Positions 55,226-64,000 of a DNA stretch of 64,000 nucleotides are shown here, in pieces (the first letter of the stretch is position 1; each line of letters begins with the position of its first letter). Below the pieces are notes generated by a model. That model saw only the letters and a program-made list of their open reading frames with translations. It made no database searches and was not told the DNA's origin. The position numbers and the translations under genes are program-made. The DNA comes from Trissonchulus latispiculum (taxonomy: Eukaryota; Nematoda; Enoplea; Enoplida; Ironidae): positions 1 through 64,000 of the forward strand of contig JASAND010006812.1 of assembly GCA_030248195.1 (NCBI GenBank), written 5' to 3'.

Positions 55226-55745
55226 GTGGTCAAAAATAAAATTTTTCAAAAGTGGTCAAATTTGGTACCAAATGAAAGCCCGCATCGAACTGAGCAACTT
55301 TTGTCATAGAAGTGCGTACCTAAAGTGGCTGTGGTGGGGTGGGGTGGGGACTTAGGCGATTTTGGGTCAAAAATTAAAATTTTCAAAAGTGGTCAAATTT
55401 GGTACCAAATGAAAGCCCGCATCGAACTGAGCAACTTTTGTCATAGAAGTGCGTACCTAAAGTGGCTGTAGAGGCCTGTGGTGGGGTGGGGTGGGGACTT
55501 AGGCTATTTTTGGTCAAAAATTAAACATTTCAAAAGTGGTCAAATTTGGTACCAAATGAAAGCCCGCATCGAACTGAGCAACTTTTGTCATAGAAGTGCG
55601 TACCTAAAGTGGCTGTAGAGGCCTGTGGTGGGGTGGGGTGGGGACTTTTGGCGATTTTGGGTCAAAAATTAAAATTTTCAAAAGTGGTCAAATTTCGAGT
55701 CAAATGAAGGCCCTCATCGAACTGAACAACTTTCGCCATACACCC
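55226..55745. repeat. Tandem repeat, four units of about 140-147 bp
   Basis: AAAAGTGGTCAAATTTGGTA recurs at about 55247, 55386, 55532 and (diverged) 55678, with GAGCAACTTTTGTCATAGAA and GGGGTGGGGTGGGGAC in each. Single related units occur at 46800-46920 and 49440-49550. Confidence 0.88.
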
Positions 55746-55822
55746 ACCCAAACTTGCTGTGTCGGATTTATATACTTGCTTTCTCACCCGGAATTTAAAC
55801 GACAGACATATATAGGCCCAAC

Positions 55823-56226
55823 CACTAGCGTAGCTTACTACTTACTTACTTAGCCAGAAAAAAATTTCGGGGGGGGGAATGCAAAATTTATTCGGGGGGT
55901 CTGGGGGCGGAGCCCCCCAGAAGCAGAGAAATTTTTCTATTTCGTAACCTTCGTGGAATTTTTACAGACCATTCGTTGAAATTACAGTAATATTTAAGGC
56001 GCAGTACGTGTTCATGCACCAAAATGATGCAGAAGGTGGTCAAAGTACACGAAATAGGGTAATTGGTACTCATTTTTAAGTGCGTAACACGTATTATAAT
56101 GGAATAATACTGTGATTTCGCGCCGAAGGCGCGAAAAGTTTTTGAAAAATGGGCGTTTTAGACATGGCAGGAAAAAATTCCTGGGGAATTCCCCCCATTC
56201 CCCCCCCCCCCCTGGCTACGCGCATG
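55823..56226. mobile_element. 404-bp hAT-type G-run MITE
   Basis: The right end is the complement of CATGCGCGTAGCCAGGGG; the left end CACTAGCGTAG is split from GCCAG by a CTTACTACTTACTTACTTA-type insertion. TSD GGCCCAAC (55815-55822, 56227-56234). Same family as 63466-63723. Confidence 0.85.
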
Positions 56227-56239
56227 GGCCCAACACACA

Positions 56240-56930
56240 TATATATTATCCCCTTTTGTGCGGAGCATTTTTGTTACTTGTTTGTTTATATATATGTTTT
56301 GGTTAAGGTTTTTCTTAAGTAAAATTTTGTTTAAAGGTTGCAATTTCAGTTTGATTTTCAGTCAGGTGGCTTAAAAGCTAATTTATATATAGGTAAGGTA
56401 TTTAAGCTAAATGAGTGAGTGTTCGTTGCCGAGTTCAGCGAAGCCAGACTGTTTTGAAATTTCAGACAAAAATGATGTTCTGAGCACTTGTTTGGGTTAT
56501 AGGAGGCCTGATTAGCCTGCGCGCTCTGAAGCAACATTACCTAAGTCTATAATTCCGACAATTATATAGAAATATCTGCTTGCTCCAGTTCATCTGATCG
56601 GAATGGAAAACGGCCCCGAACCAACATTTCCCAAAAGTAGAAACATTTCATTGCACTGAGTGGCGGATACATGATTTCGTTATGGGGGGATTTCCACTCC
56701 ACACGGCAAAAAGTTTGCTGGGGTCTGGGGGGAGTTGCCTCCCGAAAGCTGATGAAGTTTGTTTATGCAATAAAATCGGTCTTCAAATCTTTAATTCTGT
56801 GATTTTGAAGAATCGCGAAAATTTCTCAAAATATACATGCACATTTTTAGACAAAAACGCAAATTTTCTAGAAAAAGTCGGACGAAGTTCAAGCCTTTTC
56901 TATGCATAGATAAACAGGTAAAAAAGGTAA
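56240..56930. other. Non-coding, one possible decayed MITE end
   Basis: GAGTGGCGGATACATGATT with a G-run at 56660-56690 resembles a hAT G-run end without a clear partner. Otherwise nothing seen. Confidence 0.35.
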
Positions 56931-56931
56931 A

Positions 56932-57296
56932 ATGACCCCTGGAGAGTACTCCAACCTACATAAGGTTATAGGGTGCCGGTGCTTATCTCCGGATTCACAG
57001 CCCGAAGCCAGGAGCGACAACTCAAATGTTGACTACATCTGTGGAAGGGGGGGCAGCCCTTCATCAGGCATTACGCCAGAACACAGACTCCTGTTACCTC
57101 CCCACCGCAGGAGTACCCATTTACCGACCAGTTAAGGATAGACAGCTGGGTTGGCTGGAGCCCACGGCGAACCGATATGTGCTTAGTCCCTTGCTCAAGG
57201 GGATTTGCGAAAGCCTTGTTTCAGAGGGGGGTTCGAACCTAGGACCGTAAGATCTTTATATAGTTGAACACCTTACCACTCGGCCTTAGATAAACA
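56932..57296 (-). mobile_element. tRNA-derived SINE-like sequence
   Basis: The minus strand begins with a class-II tRNA-like head: A box GGCCGAGTGGTAAGG and B box CTAGGTTCGAACCCCCC (57215-57295). A unique body follows, including CCAACCCAGCTGTC and TAAATGGGTACTCC. Layout is that of a tRNA-Leu/Ser-derived SINE; the tail boundary is uncertain. Confidence 0.6.
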
Positions 57297-57540
57297 CAAT
57301 CAGTTTAAGTTTATATAGATCCTGTCTTCTCCGTCTTATATTTTTCCTTGCTTTCAATAAATTGAATTGAATTGTTAAGAATAAGAAAATTCATGCCAAA
57401 AGCGAAATTTGTTGGTGTTTTGCCCTTTTCTCTATTGCTCTCCTTAATTTTTACTACCTAACTAGCTACTTTTAGGACCTGCAGGGGCTTTTCCGCGTGT
57501 TTATATCTGGTCGGGCCCCACAGGGAAGTAAATATAGGTA

Positions 57541-57580
57541 TATCTATTTTATATATATATATATATGTATATATATATAC
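57541..57580. repeat. (TA)n microsatellite
   Basis: An AT dinucleotide run interrupted by ATGT, directly before foldback F copy 2. Confidence 0.85.
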
Positions 57581-59463
57581 AGGAAACAAAAATGCTCCTC
57601 TGGAGCATGAAAAAGTAATATGGTACGGGTGATGGTTAGGTTGTAAAATCAAGAGAGGACTAGTCTTTAAAATGCTTAATATAGTCAAGCGGGAAAAAAC
57701 CCACTTTTCAGATTTTTGGCCAGAACTTTTTAATGGTTTGACATATCGAAATGCTGATTATACAGGTAGCTAGGCCTAGTCGTAAGCTTTCTTATGAGCT
57801 ATAGAACACCTCTCTAGGGTGTGCCGTTAGCGAGAAAAATTGTCCCAAACTGGCGGGAAAAAACCCATATGCGGGAAAAAACCCACCCCAAAAAATTTTT
57901 GGCAAGCTGCCAGGAGCATTTCTAACCATCCCAAATGAAAGAGCGGGTTGTTTTTCTGCATCAAAATATATTGGTTTTTGTACTAAAATTGAGGTCATAT
58001 GGTCATTTGAAAATGTTGTATATATCTTTAACACATAAACATAGGCAAATTTTGGAAATTTTTTAAAACTGTTTATTTTCGGCGGTTTAAGCATCCTATC
58101 GTGTAGAAAACGTGTTTTTGTTGTATTTAGAGCCAAACTAGACCCATTTTAAGGCAAAAATAAGCATTTTTGGTCAAAATTGAAATTTTGGCTTGAAATG
58201 GCACCGTGTCCGATTTAGACCCCCTGGACCACCCATAACAGTACGAACCCAGGTAAAACCTATACCAATTTAGTCTATAGGCTCTATTAAACAAATGTAT
58301 GTGTTGGTTTGACCTTTCCGGTCAATGGTTAGAAAAAAATTTAATTTTGAAAAGTGGGTTTTTTCCCGCCGTGGGTTTTTCCCGCCAACTCCAGGTCACC
58401 CCCAGGTCGCACCGGAGGGGTCAGAGCAGTGTGACATATATCATCATGAAGTGCAACAGATGCCCTACAGGTACATCTAATCCGCTTTGGTCTAAGTCTT
58501 TCCAGTAGTTCAGGGTGGCCCGGCAAAGTTTGCCAAATTTCGGCACTTGGTCGGACCAAAATTTCCAAAAATTTTAAAGTCCCAAAAAATTTGCAGGGAA
58601 GCAGTGGGAGCTACCATAATACACCCTCCAGGGTTATTTTGGATGCTCTTCAAGATAGGCTATTAAAATCCTAGATAGCTCATACCGGTAAGCCCACACT
58701 GGGGGTGGGTTTTTTTCCCGCATTGGCGAGTGGGTTTTTTTCCCGCTTGACTATATAGGGCTAGGTTCAAAAATAGAAGAGGGCTAGGTTGTGAGCGAAT
58801 TAATATGGGCACAGCTTCGCCGAACAACCCATATTCGCGGTTTATAAATGCTAATCATTATTCATATCCACAATGCATTTATATATAGTGCATAAATAAT
58901 CGACTGCTATGCATTCGAGCTTTAATGGAACTTTCATTTTAGCAAACTTTTCTTTCAAAAAAAAAGCTCTATTCTAACCAGAGCATTTTATCCATTTTTA
59001 CGGCAAATTTATATATATTTCAATAATAATTTTAGGATTCTGACTTTCTATTTCTAATAGCTTTACCATCGTATTATTCTTAGATCTCTTCTCGTTGCTT
59101 GCCACAGTACAATACGATCAAACAATGATAATTTACGTATATATTCCTTCCTAGCTAGTCTAACACTGTATGTATAGAAACAACATTCAATGCGTATTCA
59201 ACTCCTTAAATTTCTTATTATTAACTGATATTGATAACTCTGTACGTGACAAAAGCTAAGACGAAGCGTGAAATCCCGCGAATATGGGTTATTCTGCGAA
59301 GCTGTGCCCATATTAATTCGCTCACAACCTAGTCCTCTTCAATTTTTGAACCTAGCCCCGTATTAAGCATTTTAAAGACTAGTCCTCTCTTGATTTTACA
59401 ACCTAACCATCACCCGTCCCATATTACTTTTTCATGCTCCAGAGGAGCATTTTTGTTTCTTGT
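57579..59463. mobile_element. Foldback F, copy 2, interrupted by foldback A copy 2
   Basis: Ends as in copy 1 (AAAAATGCTCCTCTGGAGC). The left arm is split after GCTTAATA by foldback A (57682-58753) and resumes with GGGCTAGGTTC. The right arm ends at 59463, followed by TCCTTCTGCCATTTTAAAGG as after copy 1. Confidence 0.8.
57682..58753. mobile_element. TA-flanked foldback A, copy 2 (inverted, 1,072 bp)
   Basis: TAGTCAAGCGGGAAAAAA and its complement, with TA on both sides (57680-57681, 58754-58755). Sequence is the reverse complement of copies 1 and 3. Confidence 0.88.
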
Positions 59464-59764
59464 CCTTCTGCCATTTTAAAGGATCCTTTTCCTGCAATGC
59501 ACTAAATGATATAAGGAGCTTAAACAGTGCCCTAGGCCAGGCTAAATGTGATTTTATATATAGCACACAATATACACACCATTGAATTCCCACCTCCGCT
59601 CGAAGTGTTTGGTAAACTGACTTTAAAGACTTTCATTTTGGAACACCACTGGGACCCTGACTCACAGGTCTCCGTGGTCAGGGCTCAGATGTGCCGGCTT
59701 CGATAGTAATATGCCTATCGTTTACCACCACCAGCACCGCCGACTTATTGTAAATGGGTAACCG

Positions 59765-60795
59765 CCAAAGGGTCGAAAAAAGCTGTTTTAGGGAGTTTGA
59801 CCATTGGTCAGTAGGCCACCTAGACCGTAGTGACCTAGCTTATTCTTAGGCCAAAATTTATGGGGGGGGGCTCAAAGTTGCCCCCCCCCCCCATCGATGG
59901 GGGGAGGGCTCACCAAAAATGGGGGGGCATATTTTTGACAAAAATTTTGCAAATTTTTGCGGTTTTTTCGTGCAAAAACTGCCTAAAATCGCTAAAAAAG
60001 ACTAATTTTAGGTGTTTTTAAGCTAAAATAGCGAAAATTTCGTTAAAATCCGGCGAAGCCGGAAAATTTTCTGGGTTATGGAGGGGGAGGTCGCCGAGTG
60101 GGGGGGGGGCCCACCTCCCCCCAGTATAAATAAGCCAGGTGACCGGTGCTCACTTCCCTCGGTTTCGGCGATATTCCCGTTGAAACGAGCGTAGTCGATT
60201 TACTATATATGCCCCCGACCAAAACGCCGAAAAACGCTGTTTTAGCCCGTTTCACCAGTGGTCAATAGGGCTCCCGGGCCGTAGTGACCAGTGTTCACTT
60301 CTCTCGGTTTCGGCGATATGCCCATTAAAACGAGCGTAGTCGATTTATTATATATTGCCCCGACCAAAACGCCGAAAACGCTGTTTTATACCGTTTCACC
60401 AGTGGTCAATTGGGCTCCCAGGCCGTAGTGACCAGTGGTCACTTCCCTCGGTTTCGGCGATATGCCCATTGAAACGAGCGTAGTCGATTTACTTTGTATG
60501 CCCCCGACCAAAACGCCAGAAAACGCGGTTTTAGGCCGTTTGACCAGTGGTCAATAGGACCCATAGACTGTATGACCAGTGGTCACTTCCGCCGGCTTCG
60601 GCGATATGCCCATTGAAACGAGCGTAGTCGATTTATTATATAAGCCCCCGACCAAAACGCCGAAAAACGCAGTTTTCGGCCTTTTGACCAGTGGTCAATA
60701 GGCCCCATAGGCTGTTCCGTCGGTTTCGGCGATATGCCCATTGAAACGAGCGTAGTCTATTTACTATATGCCCCTGATCAAAACGCCGAAAAACG
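59765..60795. repeat. Tandem array T2, five units, split by a G-run insertion
   Basis: AACGAGCGTAGTCGATTTAC near 60186, 60329, 60473, 60617 and 60737 (about 144-bp spacing, the last shortened). Units and the following 430 bp (to about 61231) match array T1 at 33.0-34.1 kb. Confidence 0.87.
59836..60138. mobile_element. G-run MITE inside array T2
   Basis: TAGCTTATTCTTAGG and the complement of TGGCTTATTTATACTGG border G- and C-runs. GTGACC on both sides (59830-59835, 60139-60144) is a probable TSD; the target is the GTGACC of a T2 unit. Confidence 0.65.
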
Positions 60796-61234
60796 CTGTT
60801 TAGAGTCAGTTTTCCCAACTTTGACCCTGGGCGAGGAACCACGGGAGCCATGCTGACCAGTGGTCACTTCGGGCGGTATCGGCAGTATGCTCATCGTTTT
60901 CAGCGACCCTGATTTACTGTATTTGGGTACCACCCCAAGGCCGAAAAACGCCATTTTTAGTGACTTTTAGGCCATTTCTAGTAAAAGTGGGGCTTAGAAA
61001 CTTTTCGCCCAAACAGGCCAAAAAATGCGAAGTTTGGGCCAATCTCCTGAAAGCTAAGGAGCAAAATTAAAAAATCCCCCTCGTTACTTTATGCACTCCT
61101 ACTGGTAATTTTCAACAAAAGATACTAGACCTCTCCAGCTTCTACCCAGTTCTAGAAAAGTGTGACCAAAATTTGCGAAAAATAGCGAAAGTCCGACTTT
61201 GGGACCTAGGCACAGAGCCAAAATTGGCCAGGTG

Positions 61235-61575
61235 CCAAAATGACCTAAAAAGGTAGCATGGGGGGATCCTGTCTACCAACATATAATAGTAGTATGGTGC
61301 CAAAATGCCCACATCGAACACTTAGCCGTAAAATGCATTTCCAATAAGCGTTATTCACCGAGAAAAAAACAAACGCACGGTAACTATCGCCTATTGCAAA
61401 AATTCGAAGTTTCGAATTCGAACCAAAAGTATGGTGGTACTTGTAGTACTACTCGAGTTGTTTACGATGGTAACCTTTTTACCACTGCCGGACCTCTAAT
61501 TAGCTGGCACCAGGCCAACACGGTCTCCAGGGGGCCGCGCAGACGCCTTTATACCCATATTATATATATATAAAT
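61235..61575. other. Stretch without recognised feature
   Basis: Only short direct repeats (GGTGCCAAAATG at 61231 and 61295). No gene. Confidence 0.35.
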
Positions 61576-61583
61576 ATTATATA

Positions 61584-62688
61584 TAGTCAAGCGGGAAAAA
61601 AACCCACTCGCCAATGCGGGAAAAAACCCACCCCCAGTGTGGGCTTACCGGTATGAGCTATCTAGGATTTTAATAGCCTATCTTGAAGAGCATCCAAAAT
61701 AACCCTGTAGGGTGTATTATGGTTGCTCCCACTGCTTCCCTGCAAATTTTTTGGGACTTTGAAATTTTTGGAAATTTTGGTCCGACCAAGTGCCGAAATT
61801 TGGCAAACTTTGCCGGGCCACCCTGAACTACTGGAAAGACTTAGACCAAAGCGGATTATATGTACCTGTAGGGCATCTGTTGCGCTTCATGATGATATAT
61901 GTCACACTGCTCTGACCCCTCCGGTGCGACCTGGGGGTGACCTGGAGTTGGCGGGAAAAAAAACCCACGGCGGGAAAAAAACCCACTTTTCAAAATTAAA
62001 TTTTTTTTTCTAACCATTGACCGGAAAGGTCAAACCAATACGTACATTTGTTTAATAGAGCCTACAGATTAAATTGGTATAGGTTTTACCCGGGTTCATT
62101 CTGTTATGGGTGGTCCAGGGGGTCTAAATTGGACATGGTGCCATTTCAAGCCAAAATTTCAATTTTGCCCAAAAATGCTTATTTTTGCCTTAAAATGGGT
62201 CTAGTTTGGCTCTAAATGCAGGAAAAACACGTTTTCTATACGATAGGATGCTTAAATTGCCGAAAATAAACAATTTTAAAAAATTTCCAAAATTTGCCTA
62301 TGTTTATGTGTTAAAGATACAACATTTTCAAATGACCATATGACCTCAATTTTAATACAAAAACTAATATATTTTGATACAGTTGTACTAAAAACAGCCC
62401 GCTCTTTCATTTGGAATGGTTAGAAATGCTCCTGGCAGCTTGCCAAAAAATTTTTGGGGTGGGTTTTTTTCCCGCATATGGGTTTTTTTCCCGCATTGGG
62501 TTTTTTTTTCCCGCCAGTTTGGGACAATTTTTCTCGCTAACGGCACACCCTACAGAGGTGTTCTATAGCTCATAAGAAAGCTTACGACTAGGCCTAGCTA
62601 CCTGTATAATCAGCATTTCGATATGTCAAACCATTAAAAAGTTCTGGCCAAAAATCTGAAAAGTGGGTTTTTTTTTCCCGCTTGACTA
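61584..62688. mobile_element. TA-flanked foldback A, copy 3 (1,105 bp)
   Basis: Ends TAGTCAAGCGGGAAAAAA and its complement, TA-flanked. It is collinear with copy 1, with slightly longer A/T homopolymers in the GGGAAAAAACCC words. Confidence 0.88.
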
Positions 62689-62699
62689 TAATATGTATA

Positions 62700-62700
62700 C

Positions 62701-62791
<91 letters not shown>

Positions 62792-62998
62792 GCGTTTTAA
62801 GTGTAACCTAGCTTCTATATAGTTTGCCTTCGCCTGCAACAAAATTTTGTGTGTTCATTTTAAGTTCAGCTGCTCTCTGGTACGGATCGTCGCTTTGAAT
62901 TTTTTGACAGTCATTTGTCCGGCCAAAACACCACGCAGATACACACGTGTGCGTGTGTGTGTGTCTTTCTATATGTATACATATCATATATATATTAT

Positions 62999-63040
<42 letters not shown>

Positions 63041-63146
63041 TATAATGCTGATATTATGCGTACACATGTGCTGTGTATATATATATATGTGTATATATTA
63101 TACAAATATATTATAATGCTGATATTACTGTATGCGTACGCATGTG

Positions 63147-63180
<34 letters not shown>
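62700..63180. repeat. (TA)n and (CA)n microsatellites
   Basis: Long TA runs at about 62703-62789, CA at 63000-63020 leading into TA to 63040, and TA at 63150-63180. Two near-identical pieces with ATTATAATGCTGATATTA lie near 63045 and 63110. Frames here (IYIYIY proteins) are artefacts. Confidence 0.9.
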
Positions 63181-63183
<3 letters not shown>

Positions 63184-63465
63184 TTCCATGCCCGCACATA
63201 GAGATTCGCACTAGAGTTTATGTGACATATACGTTTTTGATTTTCTGTGTAATTTTGAGATTTCTGTATATCTGTCTCCTACGTGTATATACGTGTATCA
63301 ACTTGTGTGACACTGTGAACCCTGTAGTGAACGATACGTGTTTTCCTATTAAGTTTCGATGGTTTACGTACTTTTTGCTTTCCTTATGCTTCCAGTCGTT
63401 CTTTCGTGAAAATGTAGTCATATGCATATATATATATATATATATATATACCAATTATATACATA

Positions 63466-63723
63466 CATAGCGTAGCCAGAAAAAAATTTCGGAGGGGGGC
63501 AAGCCAAAAATGCTCTGAAATTTCTACCGCAACTAAACAGTTGGTGGAAATTTTCAAGCAAAATCTCGAGCCTTTTGAAATATTTTCATTGAAAAGTAGC
63601 GCCGCAGGCGAAAATTTTTCGAAATATTTATTCGTCCTGCTGCTACCCATTAAAAATTTTTCTTTTGTCCCCGATTTCGGGGGGGGGCATGCCCCCCTCG
63701 CCCCCCCCCTGGCTACGCGCCTG
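63466..63723. mobile_element. 258-bp hAT-type G-run MITE
   Basis: The ends CATAGCGTAGCCAG and the complement of CAGGCGCGTAGCCAG, followed by G-runs. The flanks TATACATA / CATATATA are an imperfect 8-bp TSD in AT-rich DNA. Relative of 55823-56226. Confidence 0.75.
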
Positions 63724-63879
63724 CATATATATACATGTAGAAGGTGCTGCGCAACTTACGTAACTAGACAAATTTGGTATCGTTATAATCAGCGCAACGA
63801 GTTTAGCTCGGTGGGATTTGCTAATGTGAGTGTTAATGGGGTTAGAAAGGTCAGAAGAGAAGCTTGTTACCACTACGTA

Positions 63880-64000
63880 GATACGGGGGGGCGGGGGGGG
63901 GGCGGCCGCCCTCCCCGAAATAATGGCTTTGCCCCCCTGAAAAATTGGGCAAAAGAAAAATTTTACGCCCGCGCGCAGCGCGGGCGTTTAGCCTGATTAG
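63880..64000. repeat. G-run block at window end
   Basis: G7-C-G8 then GCGGCCGCC (about 63888-63910), with GCCCGCGCGCAGCGCGGGC near 63968, a strong GC hairpin. Probably another G-run MITE cut by the window edge. Confidence 0.5.

Noticed and set aside
62594..63470. IYIYIY-type ORFs
   Set aside because: Translations of TA and CA microsatellites.

Overview
The window is nuclear DNA from an invertebrate animal. Evidence: a nine-exon gene with GT-AG introns coding for a zona pellucida (ZP) domain membrane protein, a Ty3/gypsy-like retroelement end, LINE and Penelope-like fragments, tRNA-derived repeats, and a dense load of non-autonomous DNA transposons with readable target-site duplications (TSDs). 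Nothing looks prokaryotic. The phylum cannot be fixed from sequence alone; sponge, cnidarian, mollusc and tunicate all remain possible.

Layout. 1-6.7 kb (+): the C-terminal end of a Ty3/gypsy-like integrase, followed on the same strand by three further intact ORFs of 114, 151 and 1,398 aa. They resemble no family I know, and each lies just behind a splice-acceptor-like tract. 6.7-12 kb: non-coding DNA, a 1.8-kb hAT-type element and a nested hairpin element. 12-28.3 kb (-): one ZP-domain gene (742 aa) with signal peptide, nine D-x-Y-x-x-P repeats, a Thr-rich stretch, ZP-N and ZP-C modules, a transmembrane helix and a short tail. Its introns hold most of the elements in that interval. 28.9-29.3 kb (-): a possible 126-aa tail-anchored protein. 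29.3-64 kb: I find no further convincing host gene; the DNA is a nested stack of foldbacks, MITEs, tandem arrays, G/C homopolymer tracts and microsatellites, plus a broken Penelope-like element at 39-40 kb.

The main novelty candidates are the retroelement's unusual 3' gene set, above all the 1,398-aa ORF, and the mobile-element architecture. The latter includes a 1.37-kb element with four mirrored copies of a 22-bp word at about 52-bp spacing at each end; a set of TA-flanked foldbacks of about 1.0-1.15 kb whose members carry different repeated words; and three MITEs inserted in one arm of a palindrome, where the other arm preserves the pre-insertion site.

Exon joins were checked by reading-frame phase only. 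Repeat boundaries come from reading terminal inverted repeats (TIRs) and TSDs by eye; those given with exact TSDs are the firmest, the others are good to about 10-20 bp.
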